From the NCBI RefSeq assembly GCF_037975245.1, contig NC_092574.1, positions 822,001 through 886,000 on the forward strand: a stretch of DNA of 64,000 bases. Direction: 5' to 3'. This document shows positions 12,314 through 23,739 of this stretch, piece by piece; positions within the stretch are counted from its first letter, which is position 1; each line of letters starts with the position of its first letter. A program made the translations under genes and the position numbers. Below the pieces are notes generated by a model. It saw only the letters and a program-made list of their open reading frames with translations, did no database searches and was not told the origin of the DNA. Source of the stretch: Apostichopus japonicus. Its lineage: Eukaryota > Echinodermata > Holothuroidea > Aspidochirotida > Stichopodidae.

Positions 12314-14799
12314 ATGACAAGCACACTCCCTCCTTCGGTCAAGTTCCTCCACCTAAACATCAACAGTATCCTTCCAAAATTAAGCCTCCTACTTAGTATA
12401 TTCGCCAACCACTCCCCGGATATCATTTTGTTAAACTAAACTAAATACAAATTCCCACCTTAGCATCCCTGGTTACTAAACTTTCAGACACGATATCTCT
12501 CGCTCTATGGGAGGAGTACTTATTGCTGAAAAAAACAACCTCAAAGCCACCCTCCTCCCAAACCCAACCCAATCAAACAATTGAAATTGTACTCGAAAGA
12601 GACAATAAACCTCTCCACATTATTAGCTATTATAGTCCCCAAATGAGCCCATATCCACAATAAAAAAGTTCTAATAAAAATACAATACTACTAGGAGATT
12701 TAAATGCCCACCACATCATTTTTGGTAGCACCAAAATATCTGCAAAAGGCATATTCCTCTTAGAAATATGTGATAAACACAACTTAACAATAATTAACCA
12801 AAATACCAAAACTAGGATAAACCCAATAAACAATAATACTGAACTACTTGACTATGCCATAACCTCAAACCACCTTGCAACTAAAACTCATTCGATTCAA
12901 ATCCTAGAAGATGACCTAATCAGTGACCATTTTCCACTCCTTTTTGAGCTAGACATAAACCTCAGTCGCATCCAAAATAACGAATTAACGTATAATAACA
13001 ATAAAACAGACTGGACATCATTTAAAAAGGGATCATAACAAACAACACTATTGCCAATTACCACAACAACAAGCTAAATTACATCGGCATATATTGTGAC
13101 AGCATTGCCCAACATATCTTTAATACCTTCAAAAAACACTGCCCCTTAAAAACAAAACAGAAATCCAAAACTAAATAGGAATATTCTTACACTAAATAAC
13201 TCAGACGTCGCCTACATAGAACCTATATGATCTCCCCAGATCCAACTCTAAAAACCTAAATTAACCAACCTAAAAAACAAATAAATAGACAAATATCGGC
13301 GGTCGACCAAAACCGAATCCGAAACAAATGCGATTCAATCATTAATGACAAAAACCCAAAACACTTTTGGAAAAATTAAAAAAATATCATAAACCCATTA
13401 CAACCCAAACACAGGTAATACAGACCAATGCCTTAGAGATAAAGTAGGTAACCTGATCACAAAAACTCAAGACCAAATAAAGCTTATTGAATCATACTTG
13501 AAAACTATATTCAATATCTTAGATGGCCCTCCCTACGATAACAGATTCCAACACAAAATAGACCGTACAATTATCTGTAATGCAACCAGCTTTATCCCCG
13601 ACTTCTATGGATGTCTCAACAAAACATCCCTCTACTCAAAGAAATAGATATAAACGATTGGTATAGTGCTACTAAATATGCAAAAATGCCTCCTCCCCTG
13701 GTCTTGTCATTGACAACATAAATGACCTAATGCTAAAAGATTCCCCTCCGTGGGCCTCCGATATTCATTAACTCTCATATTTTCCCATTATTTAACGAAC
13801 TCCTTAGACTGGGTCATTTCCCAACCCTGTGGAAATCTGCCAAAATGATTTTAATACCGAAACTAAGTAAAGACACACCAAAATTCAAAACTATCAACCA
13901 ATTAGTCTCCTACCAGCCTTAGGTAAGATTTTCAAAAGAATTATAGATAACCGCACCAGAAACCACCTTGAGCAAATTAATCACTTTGCCCGTATCAATC
14001 AGGCTAATTCTGCGCACACGAATCTACAATAAACCAAACTTTCCACCTTTCCAAAGAAATTCGCATCGGCTTCATAAAAAAACATGATACCACTGCCCTC
14101 TTCCTTGATGCCGAAAAGGCGTTCGACAAAACTTGGCACAACGGCATAAGAATTTAACTACTTAACTTTAATCTCCCCTCCAGTTACACCAGACTTCTTT
14201 CCTCTTTCCTTAGTGAGCGCAATGCCAAAATATGCTAAAACAACCAACAATCAAAACCTATTCCACTTGGTGCAGGTACTCCACAGGGCGCTGTTCTCAG
14301 CCCCCTCCCCTGCACCCTATTTGTTAATGATTTGAACATCCCCCCTATATCTAAATGCAACTATAGTCAGTACACTGACAACATAGCCATTTGGAGCACC
14401 AGTAAAAATATCTATATGACGGAACTAATATTAAAAGAGCAATTACACATCTCGAAAATTGGTGGTCGATGTGGAGAACAAAAATATATCCCTCAAAATC
14501 TAACCTAGCCAATTTCTCCATAATAAACTCAAAATACCATAACCATATTTCCAAAATTAATCTTTCAACACCTCAATCACAGCTACTCCTAATGCAACCT
14601 TCCTCGGTACCACTTTCGATAGCAAATTATCGTTTAATCTACTTTGTAACAGAACTGCATCACGCTGCTGGTTCCACCTTAAATCCATTCAAATCCTCTC
14701 ACACAAATATAACTTCCCTCCGAAAACAATTATCCAAATCTATAAATCCAAAGTAAAAATGATTCTCAGTTACGGGAGCATCTCCCTGCTTACCATTTC
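12314..14799 (+). pseudogene. Non-LTR retrotransposon ORF2, 5' portion (endonuclease and RT)
   Basis: The start reads KFLHLNINSI, the first conserved block of the EEP-type endonuclease. Near 14270 the RT block GTPQGAVLSP is recognisable, followed by a degenerate active site (YTDN where the family has F/YADD, near 14365). Numerous stops and shifts break every frame. Reading continues across the gypsy element at 19531. The related copy at 27925-29653 shares the segment from about 12620 to 14040. Confidence 0.75.
14795..14799. other. Target site duplication (ATTTC), left
   Basis: ATTTC directly precedes the left LTR and is repeated at 19526-19530 directly after the right LTR; 5-bp duplications are usual for Ty3/gypsy integrases. 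Confidence 0.9.
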
Positions 14800-14971
14800 T
14801 GTTATACCCTGGATTAATGGAGGATTATCCTGATTCCTAGCGATATAACAAGAAGACAAATGCTAAGTGTTTACAGCACATGCGGCCATATTGAACTGTT
14901 TATTTTCATCAGGTCACATGCAGGTCACAACAACTTTACCAAAATAGATGGCGTGATACTGATATATAACA
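14800..14971 (-). repeat. Element A 3' LTR (left on + strand), 172 bp
   Basis: Begins TGTTATA and ends TATAACA, a short terminal inverted repeat with TG...CA ends; identical in length and, by eye, in sequence to 19354-19525. Confidence 0.95.
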
Positions 14972-14984
14972 CTCCTTCCTACCA
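14972..14984 (-). other. Element A polypurine tract
   Basis: On the minus strand GGTAGGAAGGAGT directly precedes the 3' LTR. This is the expected place and composition for the plus-strand DNA primer. Confidence 0.8.
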
Positions 14985-15092
14985 GATGATGAAACAATCA
15001 AATATTTTTCCTCATTAAACAACCCAACTTTTATTAAATCAATCAATCTTTTATCAAATCAAACAAACAAAACTAACAACTTGAGGGTATAA

Positions 15093-18000
15093 TTAGATCT
15101 CTAACCTCTTGGGTGGTCTGACAACTCTGCCTGACCTGGTTACTGTAGCTGATGGTGCAGGTGACTCTGCTACCACAACTGGGGTTTGACCTGTGTGGAC
15201 AGGACTACCAGATACTACTGGGGATGTGGTGGAAGGTCCTGGCTGATCCAAGTTAGAGCTCTGCCCTAATTCCCTAGTTGTCTGAGGTACATTAACTGGA
15301 ACTGGCACAACATCATCATCCATAGGGGAGTTGATGTTTGGTTTTCCAGCCATAGCATTTGCACCAGTATCGTCAGGGATAAGATGATCTGAGTGTACAA
15401 ACCTACGGTTATTGCCAGGGATCCTAACAATATATGTACGAGGCCCCTTGACTTTCACTATGGTACCAGGAATCCATCGATCCTTCCTCCCTCTAACATT
15501 TCGCACCCTCACTGGTTGATAAAGGTCGAACTGCCGCACTGATGAACTGCGGTCCCTTTGCTGTTTTGCAGCATCCTGTCTCTTTTCCACCTTCCTCTGC
15601 AGGCTAGGTTTCACTAAAGAGAGCCTAGTCCTTGGGGATCTTTTAAGAAATAACTCTGATGGAGTTTTCCCGGTAGTTGTGTTCGGGGTATTTCTAAGAC
15701 TAAATAAAACATTAGCTACCTTGTGACCCAATGTCTCCCCACTTGACTTAGCAAAAGCATTCTTGAAAGTTTGAACATTGCGTTCTGCAAGCCCATTCGT
15801 AGCTGGATGGTATGGAGGAGTGAGAGTATGGTCCACACCATTGGACTTCAGAAAGTTCTGAAATTCCTCAGATCTAAACTGAGGACCATTATCACTTACT
15901 AGCTGAATGGGTAACCCATAACATGCAAAAAGTGTTCTCAACACATTAATCGTGGCAGTACTTGTTGTGGTATTCATTGGTAATACCTCCAACCACCTTG
16001 AATGGCTATCCACCACTAGCAAGAAATTCTGACCTTTGACCTCTGCATAGTCTATGTGAACCCGCTGCCACGGCTGTGTGGCCCATGGCCATAACAGCAA
16101 TGGTTCAGGGTTAGGCGCCTTCTGCACTTGTATACATTGCGTGCACAGCCTAACTTTATCCTCAATATCCTTATCTAAACCTGGCCACCATACATAACAC
16201 CTAGCAAGTGCCTTCATCCGACTCATGCCCGGATGACATTCATGAAGTTCACTCAGGATAATCTCATGCAATTTGGATGGAATAATTACTCTACGCCCCC
16301 AAATAAGGCATCCATCCTCCAGGGATAGCTCATCTCTGCGTGTGAAGTATGGTTGTATGGCAGGGTCCACACAATGATTTGGCCAGCCAGATAGAGTAAA
16401 CTCTAAAACTTTGGCTAAAACTGGGTCCTTGTCTGTATGTTTTGAAATTTCAGTCGCAGTAATAGGGGTTTCCATTAGGACTGTCTCAAAAACAAAATAC
16501 TCCTCTGGGTCACCACTAGAGGCTTCCCCAACTGGGAGTCTGCTGAGCAAATCTGCATTTGCATTCTTTGCGGAAGAGCGGTACTCAATATTGTACTGAT
16601 ATGCGGACAATAACACTGCCCATCTCTGCATCCGAGCTGCCGCCAAAGCCGGGATGCCATGTTTTGGTCCGAAGATCTTAGTCAACGGTTGGTGATCTGT
16701 GATAAGTGTGAAATTAGTGCCATACAAATACAAGTGGAATTTCTTGATCCCAAAAATAATGGCAAGCGCCTCTTTTTCGATTTGGGCATAATTCTTCTCG
16801 GTCTGACTCAATGTCCTAGAGGCATATGCTATGGGGCGATCTGAACCATCTGGATATCGATGGCCCAAAACAGCTCCAAGTCCACATGGACTAGCATCCA
16901 CACTCAACACTAGAGGTTTATTTGGATCAAAATGGGTGAGCACCTGATTACTAGCTAAAGCATTCTTTGCATTAACAAAAGCTTGCTCACAGTCATCACT
17001 CCAGACCCAATTAATGTTGTGTTGCAGTAGGGCATACAATGGTTGCATCTGAGAAGAGAGATTCCTTACAAATTTGCCATAATAGTTCACCATGCCCAGA
17101 AAGGACTTCAATTCAGATACATTGGTTGGTCGAGGTGCCTTTTGTATGGCCTCGATTTTGTCCTGCAAAGGGCTCACACCTTCACTGGTGAGCTCATGAC
17201 CAAGATACCTTATCTTTGATTTCATGAATTGACATTTTGTGCCATTCAGCCGAACATTGTGCATGTTTAACCTCGCAAACACTGCTTCGAGGGCCTTAAG
17301 GTGACTATTCTCATTCTCAGTTGCAATCAAGATATCATCTATGTAACAAAATACATTGTCTAATCCAGATAATATTTTGTCCATCGTTTCCTGGAAAATA
17401 GCTGGTGCAGTTTTCACCCCATAACACAAACGTTTTGGTGACAGTAACCCCTTATGTGTATTCATTACTAGGAGCCTAGCTGATTCGTCATCAAGAAACA
17501 GCTGATTGAAAGCACCAGATAAATCAAGCACTGAAAATACCTTAGGGTGTGTACCTCCCTGTGCCAGTTTTGCAAATAAATCATTAGTATTTGGTAATTT
17601 GTATCCCTCATCTTCAATACAATCATTCAAAGCTTTGTAGTCTCCACATACTCTTATTTCACCGTTTCCCTTCTGTACATGCACAACTGGTGAGGCCCAT
17701 TCACTATAGTTGATTTGGGTAACTATATCATTCTTGATAAGTTTCTCATATTCATTTTCCACCTTTGACAACAATGAGTAAGGCACTGGCCTACTCTTTT
17801 GGTATTTGGGTCTACTTTTTGCTTTCACCCTCAACCTAGCAGAGAATCCCTTAATACCCATTTCCCTTGATGAGAATATTTTCTGATTATGACTCAACAA
17901 ATTTTCCAAGGTTGGTGACACAGGATTCCCCAAATTTTGGATTCCAACCTTTGCTGGTTTTGGCTCAGATACCACAAAAATATTCTCCCAGTCTAGTTTG

Positions 18001-19292
18001 ATTTTACTCAAGTGGTCTCTGCCGAAAAGGGATGGACGGCTTCCCTTGACAACCAATAAATCCATCCTACAACTAGAATCTCCATACTTTGTCGTGACTA
18101 CAATACTCCCTATCACAGGCACCTTTTCACCTGAATAGCCACGTAGGGTTATATTGGTATCCTTTATGGGGTAATGGGCCAAACTGGACTTGTACACATG
18201 CTCCGAAATGGTGGAACGAGCCGCACCGGTGTCAATTTCCATGGTTATTGGAACATTAGTGTCCCCTACCACTAACGTAATCAAATACGGCTTATTGGTC
18301 TTTACACCTGATAATGTATGATATAAACCATAATGTAAATCACTTTCATCAGTATTAACACTATCTACATACTGTTCATTAGTGTCCTTATTACTAGAAC
18401 TAACGTTAGGCTCACCATCCTCCATAGGCCTATAGCTAGTTGAGATGGAGTGGTTGCGGTGACCCCCTGTCCTCGTCTGATTCTGCGAACTGTTCTGGCT
18501 TTGAGGTCCCTTAGCCCCAGATCGGCAAGCTCTTTGAATATGACCCTTCTTCCCGCACGAATGACAGTTTACCTCGCGAAACCTGCAATCATCGGGCTTG
18601 TGGTTGCTTCCCCCGCAGCGATAGCATGATTGTGCACTGTTAGCTTGCCAGGGTTGCTGATTAGGCCTATTGTGCTTGTTGTTGTTTCTAGTCCCCTGAC
18701 CCCTTCGTCCTTGACCTTGAGGGCTCCGCCAATTCAATCTGTTTGTACTCACAGAACTTCCTGCATCGATATGTTCCCTTGTTGCTATGCCAGCCATTTC
18801 GTCTGCAAGACACTTGGTTTTAGCTTTTTCAAACGTCAGATCAGCGGTTGAGAGTAGCTGCGTTTGAGTTTTCACAAATCTTGTGTGCAGCCCCGAGACC
18901 AGTCTGTCTCGCAGTGCCTCCAGTAGAAATGCGTTGAAATCGCAATGGGTTGCTAAGTTCTTCAAGCGAACAATAAAGTCTGCAACTGACTCGGTTTCAG
19001 ACTGTGAAGCAGCCCAAAATTTAAAACGTTCAGCGATCACGATCGGTTTCGGTGAAAAATGTCCTTTCAGGATGGTTTTCAGATGCGCGTACGTCTGTGT
19101 ACACGGCTTGTCTGGGCTACATACCGTTTTCAAGAGCTTGAAAGTGTCAGCGCCCACCATAGCGAGAAAAAAATTAGCCTGTCTCGCCTCGGCAATATCG
19201 TTTGCCACTATAAAGGCATCGCAGCGATCTGCGTAATCTTCGAAGCTTTCGACTGTGTTGTCAAACGGCCCGATATTCCCGTAAACTGCCAT
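15093..19292 (-). CDS. Element A Gag-Pol polyprotein (1,399 aa)
   Basis: A single open frame encodes all functions for reverse transcription and integration. Domains in order: Gag capsid-like region (about 1-170); two CCHC knuckles (CYRCGGSNHKPDDC at 223-236 and CHSCGKKGHIQRAC at 243-256); an aspartic protease with DTGA at 354-357; reverse transcriptase with YIDD at 650-653; RNase H with VDAS at 798-801 and TDHQPL near 865; integrase with an HHCC zinc region (about 1017-1053) and a D-D-35-E triad at about D1081, D1134 and E1170. A basic GPY/F-like tail and a proline-rich end follow. No env-like frame follows. The ATG lies 62 bases inside the 5' LTR. Gag and Pol are fused without a frameshift, unlike element B. 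Order PR-RT-RH-IN makes it Ty3/gypsy (Metaviridae). Confidence 0.95.
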   Translation of the reverse strand: MAVYGNIGPFDNTVESFEDYADRCDAFIVANDIAEARQANFFLAMVGADTFKLLKTVCSPDKPCTQTYAHLKTILKGHFSPKPIVIAERFKFWAASQSETESVADFIVRLKNLATHCDFNAFLLEALRDRLVSGLHTRFVKTQTQLLSTADLTFEKAKTKCLADEMAGIATREHIDAGSSVSTNRLNWRSPQGQGRRGQGTRNNNKHNRPNQQPWQANSAQSCYRCGGSNHKPDDCRFREVNCHSCGKKGHIQRACRSGAKGPQSQNSSQNQTRTGGHRNHSISTSYRPMEDGEPNVSSSNKDTNEQYVDSVNTDESDLHYGLYHTLSGVKTNKPYLITLVVGDTNVPITMEIDTGAARSTISEHVYKSSLAHYPIKDTNITLRGYSGEKVPVIGSIVVTTKYGDSSCRMDLLVVKGSRPSLFGRDHLSKIKLDWENIFVVSEPKPAKVGIQNLGNPVSPTLENLLSHNQKIFSSREMGIKGFSARLRVKAKSRPKYQKSRPVPYSLLSKVENEYEKLIKNDIVTQINYSEWASPVVHVQKGNGEIRVCGDYKALNDCIEDEGYKLPNTNDLFAKLAQGGTHPKVFSVLDLSGAFNQLFLDDESARLLVMNTHKGLLSPKRLCYGVKTAPAIFQETMDKILSGLDNVFCYIDDILIATENENSHLKALEAVFARLNMHNVRLNGTKCQFMKSKIRYLGHELTSEGVSPLQDKIEAIQKAPRPTNVSELKSFLGMVNYYGKFVRNLSSQMQPLYALLQHNINWVWSDDCEQAFVNAKNALASNQVLTHFDPNKPLVLSVDASPCGLGAVLGHRYPDGSDRPIAYASRTLSQTEKNYAQIEKEALAIIFGIKKFHLYLYGTNFTLITDHQPLTKIFGPKHGIPALAAARMQRWAVLLSAYQYNIEYRSSAKNANADLLSRLPVGEASSGDPEEYFVFETVLMETPITATEISKHTDKDPVLAKVLEFTLSGWPNHCVDPAIQPYFTRRDELSLEDGCLIWGRRVIIPSKLHEIILSELHECHPGMSRMKALARCYVWWPGLDKDIEDKVRLCTQCIQVQKAPNPEPLLLWPWATQPWQRVHIDYAEVKGQNFLLVVDSHSRWLEVLPMNTTTSTATINVLRTLFACYGLPIQLVSDNGPQFRSEEFQNFLKSNGVDHTLTPPYHPATNGLAERNVQTFKNAFAKSSGETLGHKVANVLFSLRNTPNTTTGKTPSELFLKRSPRTRLSLVKPSLQRKVEKRQDAAKQQRDRSSSVRQFDLYQPVRVRNVRGRKDRWIPGTIVKVKGPRTYIVRIPGNNRRFVHSDHLIPDDTGANAMAGKPNINSPMDDDVVPVPVNVPQTTRELGQSSNLDQPGPSTTSPVVSGSPVHTGQTPVVVAESPAPSATVTRSGRVVRPPKRLEI

Positions 19293-19332
19293 GTTTACAA
19301 TACAGAAATATTCTGGGTTAAATTATAGGTTC

Positions 19333-19350
19333 TTCCTTAGTTCGTCGCCA
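19333..19350 (-). other. Element A primer-binding site
   Basis: Three bases inside the 5' LTR the minus strand reads TGGCGACGAACTAAGGAA. The leading TGG pairs with the CCA end of a tRNA. The following bases would pair with a tRNA ending TTCGTCGCCA; the tRNA species was not established. Confidence 0.75.
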
Positions 19351-19353
19351 GTT

Positions 19354-19525
19354 TGTTATACCCTGGATTAATGGAGGATTATCCTGATTCCTAGCGATAT
19401 AACAAGAAGACAAATGCTAAGTGTTTACAGCACATGCGGCCATATTGAACTGTTTATTTTCATCAGGTCACATGCAGGTCACAACAACTTTACCAAAATA
19501 GATGGCGTGATACTGATATATAACA
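19354..19525 (-). repeat. Element A 5' LTR (right on + strand), 172 bp
   Basis: Partner of 14800-14971, with the same TGTTATA...TATAACA ends. It should carry the promoter for the minus-strand transcript, but no clear TATA box was singled out. Confidence 0.95.
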
Positions 19526-19530
19526 ATTTC
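19526..19530. other. Target site duplication (ATTTC), right
   Basis: Repeats 14795-14799. Confidence 0.9.
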
Positions 19531-20235
19531 TAATCCCAATAAACAAATTTTAAACAGAATCCACACCACAGCTTATCGACTCGCACTCAAAATCCTTACC
19601 TATATTGCTACTTTGTACGTTCTCCGTGCAGGAAACACAAAATCTACTTTCACCCGACTTGAAGAATTCAACACCAAGTTATACAAAAGCAACCTCGAGA
19701 ACGACCCTTTGATTGAAGACCTCCCCCTGAAATACAAAGTCGCAACAACTCACTACCCAAAAACCAAACCATTTCTGTATTCACAATTGTTACTACTTAA
19801 AGTCTCATTCCATTAAAAAAATCCTTTCCTAAATGGGTCTAGGCCCAAGTATACTTATATATACAGATTATATTGTTACCAAACAATAGAAACCACAGCC
19901 ACTCCCTACCCAAACAATAGAAACCACTCCGTCTGCACAATTCTCAGTACTTAAAAAAATTCCTCTCCTTTAGAAATCCCTCCCTAATTGGCTCTTCGAC
20001 TCTGACCTCGTGTATGATTATGGCTCTATCCTGTCCAATGTAAATATATAAGACTTCATTTACCAGCAATTCCCTGACTGAACATAGACAACCTTTCCAA
20101 GAAAAAAGAAAAAAATGTCTATTCTATAAAAACAAACTTATTATCCCCCGTAAGGACCTCTCGCCAGGTCGACCAGGGGTTAAACTCCTTTTGATATGAT
20201 ATCAACAACAACAAAAACAAAACTTTTTCTCAAAT
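19531..20235 (+). pseudogene. Non-LTR retrotransposon ORF2, 3' portion and tail
   Basis: Continues the ORF2 broken at 14799. The translation (RIHTTAYRLALKILTYIAT, RLEEFNTKLYK) is the C-terminal region after the RT in Jockey-like ORF2 proteins. It includes an open stretch from 19613 to 19816 and then decays. The element seems to end in a CAACAACAAAAACAAAAC-type A-rich tail near 20200-20235. Confidence 0.7.
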
Positions 20236-20449
20236 TAAAAAAAAGGTAACTAATTTCATTTATTTCATTTCATTTATTTATTTTTGTTCTATTTTAACAT
20301 AAGTATGACATATGACATAGAAGGAGATAAGAAACAAAACTTGTGAAAGGAAGTGTACTAAAAAACCCTATAGGGCTTGTCGGGTAGTGACACTCCCTAA
20401 ATGATGTGGAAGACATCATGATTAGATTTTGGTTTCATTTAATCAATAG

Positions 20450-20528
20450 GTGGAGGTAGAGAAATTGGACACTCTTGCACAAGATATCAACGGCTTGAAG
20501 TACTCTGCTCAGGTGGCCTCCATTCTAG
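20450..20528 (+). CDS. SRP68: Probable SRP68 exon (penultimate)
   Basis: A 79-nt open exon sits between an acceptor (TTTAATCAATAG) and a donor (GTATGT). It reads VEVEKLDTLAQDINGLKYSA and ends in phase 1. On its own it would be anonymous. It is assigned because the next candidate exon (21728) carries an SRP68-like C-terminus, is entered in matching phase, and lies in the same orientation 1.2 kb downstream. SRP68 is the protein of the signal recognition particle that binds SRP RNA together with SRP72 in the cytosol. Upstream exons were not found; the DNA upstream is occupied by retrotransposons. Confidence 0.55.
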
Positions 20529-21727
20529 GTATGTACTTAATAATAATATAATAATAATCATAATAATAATAATAATCAATTTACTGTGTTTGGAAAGAAA
20601 CTTTTTGCTGCTTTGGATGAAGATTAAGGATTCTTGTTTTTCAAAAGGCAAAATGCAAGATGGACTATATATGAAAGGATGAATACCAAAAAATTAAGAA
20701 AAGAAATTGGATGGGGGGGAGGGGGAATCAGGCAGAGACCATCATGTTACTACCCTGTTAATTTTGTGTAGGACCCTGGTTAATTTAAAAGGAAGAAATC
20801 CCTTTAGTACCCTTGAGTTTCTGAAAGGTTTCTTCTTTGGGATAACGGTGGAAAGACATATTGATGTTCTCTTTTGGGTCTGATCGTCAGGAAAATGCAG
20901 ATTAAACTGCCGTGTCCATTTGGAACCTTGGAATTGAACCCTGCTACTGGAACAAATGTATTCCATCAGAGCATAGACAATGATTCAGAGAAGTATAGCC
21001 TTTATATTAATAATCTGTTGTTTTCTTTCCCAAATTTTTCTCTTTGGTTAAACAATGAGTGAAAAGATTCATTCGGTTGGAAGCAGCACCGCCCCTTTTC
21101 ACACCTTTTTTTTTGGGGGGGGGGGGGAAGAGACCTATTAGCCCTTAGGGTCTGAAAATATTACAATAGGATTATTTTGGTGGACAGGACAGACAACAGT
21201 TATTTTTGCTTGTAGCTGAATGTATGATGTCCAGGGATCACAAGGAAGTATCAAAAGCCCGATCAAAACTGCCGTTTTTTGTACTATCGAAATTTGTCAG
21301 AATAAAGAAATTGAAAGCCAAAATATAAAGAGTTTATCTGGCCTTGTAGACTGTGATTGAACCAGTCTCTGTCATCTACAAATAATAGAAAGTGGGTATC
21401 CATTTCTGTTTGTGACAGCAATAACAAAAAATGACTGCAAATTAACAAGTTTTTGTAAACTTTCTCTATTCAGGGATTCGAATCCCAAATTCCACTCGAA
21501 TATACCCCCCCTACTTATGAACTGTCACGTAGCTCAAGGTGACAAACTTACTACAAAGATGAGAATAGGCCTTAGGTGGTTCCTAATTCAATGACGTTTC
21601 TCACAGTTAATTGAATTGACTTCCCCCACCCTCCGGATTATCCTCACCCATAGAAAATACCCTCCACCCAAGAATACTTAAAAAAAAAACATGGCTTACC
21701 AAGAACCTCTCTGCGTTCATTTTTCAG

Positions 21728-22025
21728 ATTCCAATGAACCTTCCATCAGCAAAGAATGGCGCAACTCGGTCTGAAGGACAATCGACCGCTGGCGGAATGG
21801 CTTAGCTAGTACAACGCCAACCAGCAGGACCTGGCCGCCAAGCCCAACTTCACCACATTTCCACTGGACTTTAAGCCGTCACCGTGCAAACCGCTCTTCT
21901 TTGACATAGCTCTGAACCATATAGAGTTACCCTCCTTGGACGAGAAACTGGAACAGAATAAATCGTCCCCGCAGGGGGGTCTGGGTGGGTTCCTGCGTGG
22001 ATGGTGGAGCGGGGGTGAAAAGTAA
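21728..22025 (+). pseudogene. SRP68: SRP68 terminal exon, broken by a frame change and a stop
   Basis: After the acceptor CATTTTTCAG the phase-1 entry frame runs only to TGA at 21772. From the ATG at 21756, in another frame, the text reads MAQLGLKDNRPLAEWLS, meets TAG at 21807, then continues in the same frame. That part includes PCKPLFFDIALNHIELP and a glycine- and tryptophan-rich end, and stops at TAA 22023-22025. The PCKPLFFD-ALNH block is, to my knowledge, characteristic of the SRP68 C-terminus (SRP72-binding region). Two lesions (one net frame change and one nonsense codon, CAG to TAG being the simplest explanation) break it. Either this is a pseudogene or the assembly has base errors. 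Confidence 0.65.
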
Positions 22026-23580
22026 CTCTCGATTTGCCACGATGTCGGAAAAAGGATTTCGGAAAAAAAGTCTTTTGTATACATAAGCCGGTAGTATTTG
22101 GGAGGGCTCTCACTCTTCTCCTGCATGTGCTGTAATCATCTTTTATTTAAGTTTTATTTGATTTCATTTGGTTTTTTTAGTATAGAAAACTACACCTTGT
22201 TGCAATGCAAACACAAAGATGGGGGAAGGCCAAAAAGAATAACACTCCCTTTTTTAATGTGGCTTGGCAAACAAAATTTGAAGAATATTCAAAATGGGAA
22301 TTGGAATTTGTATATTTTGGATTTGGTGTTTGTGTGTTTATCTTGTTAAGAGAAAAAGAAGAAAAAAACAGCATCTTTATTTGATGGGGCTTTAAAGTTT
22401 TAAAAATGGGTTTCGGTTGTTGATTTCTTGGTCTACAAACATTGTGGTGCTTGACTGACTGACACTTTATGGGGGGATGTTAAGGTGACTGAATTTGATA
22501 TTGGCAGGAGTTATGGATGATAGTTGGAAGGACCAGGGGTGGGGGGGGTGGGTGGGTGGTGAGGCGAAGGATAGAGAAGGAGAAATGAAAGTGTTGAAAG
22601 TGAAGAGGGAGAATCTTTGAATTGCATTTTCAGTTTGCAGTAGCACAGGTTTACTGCATGATAAGGCTATATTTAAAGAAACTTTCAATAATGCACTCTT
22701 CGTGTATATAATTTGGGGTGTGGTAGTCGGAGCCGGGGGGGGGGGGGGGGTGATTAAGACAGCAATGAAACGGAGCAACCTTTCCACATATATGTTGTTT
22801 GTGCTATGGTAGTATCGTTTCCTTTTTCAAACTGGAGGGCAAAAAATGTAAAAATTAAGTTATCTAAAATTAATTCAAAATCAGGTTTAGTTAATAAATG
22901 AAAGTTAAAGACAATTTTATTGATGGTAGCAGGGGTGCCATTGTATTATTGTAAACTGAATCATCAATCAGCCATGGAAGGTCAACTCCTTTTTGTTGGG
23001 AACTTGTCTTCAAGCAAACCTATGGATTCAAGCCCTGTCTGGCTAAAGTAAGATGGGGTTATTATTTTTATCTAGGAGAAATCAATTCTTTTTCCCCTCA
23101 TGTTGAAATGGTCTTCCAAATGTTTTTAAAAAAAATGTCCAAAAAGAATGTACTGGTGTGAATTGGATAGCCACCTAGTGTGAAGTAAAAAGGCCATAGG
23201 CTTATCCCATATGTACATGTGACTGCTTAGTATCATTAAATAACTGCCCTCCAGGCTGATATTATAAATAATAGAAACAATATAGAAAATAACTGTCTGT
23301 TGTCACCCAACCATCTCAATAGTAGATGCAGGTATCACTAAGAATGTTTATGAAATATGTATTGCATGTTTTGATTAGTATTTGCATAATAATTTGATAA
23401 GGGATAACCTGTTTCTGGACAGGTAGTTGAAGGGTATTAACTGTGGTGGGAGGGATGAAGGTATATCCTGTCCATGAACTGATTTTTAATTAAAAAAAAG
23501 AAGTCATTTCAAAGTATCACACTTTTTTCTTATTTTTTTTTCCTTTCTTCTCTTCCTTTTACATGAGTATTGTAAAAGGA
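22026..23580. other. No gene seen; simple-sequence runs
   Basis: Presumed 3' flank of the SRP68 exon followed by AT-rich DNA. It contains G runs near 22546-22560 and 22735-22750. Short open frames here show no family features. Confidence 0.5.
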
Positions 23581-23587
23581 AAAGCAG

Positions 23588-23662
23588 AGGTTGAATTTGA
23601 GCCAGGTACCTTGAGATGCAAAAGCAAAAGTCTTTACCACTAGACCATTAGGTGGGCCTCTG
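23588..23662 (-). mobile_element. tRNA-like sequence (SINE head or tRNA pseudogene)
   Basis: The minus strand has an A box TGGTCTAGTGG followed by a diverged B box (GGCTCAAATTC). The arms do not pair well, so it is not a working tRNA gene. Confidence 0.5.
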
Positions 23663-23739
23663 GTTTCTAAGTCTTTACAAATATTTAAAGATCCTGCTGT
23701 TTGGACTTAGTCGTTTTTATAAAACATTTTCTCCACTAC

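Larger units (their letters stand above)
11040..14799 (+). mobile_element. Jockey-like non-LTR retrotransposon, 5' part (dead)
   Basis: A leader is followed by an ORF1 remnant (11196-12158) and an ORF2 remnant (12314 on). The element is interrupted at 14799 by a gypsy insertion and resumes at 19531. ORF1 with three CCHC knuckles and ORF2 with an apurinic-type endonuclease and RT are the layout of the Jockey group. Many stops and frameshifts mark it as long dead. The exact 5' end is not defined. Confidence 0.75.
14800..19525 (-). mobile_element. Ty3/gypsy LTR retrotransposon A, complete
   Basis: A 4,726-bp element lies on the minus strand with two LTRs of 172 bp that I find identical, a primer-binding site, a polypurine tract and one uninterrupted gag-pol frame. 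It sits inside a non-LTR element and is flanked by ATTTC duplications. Identical LTRs point to a recent insertion. Confidence 0.95.
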
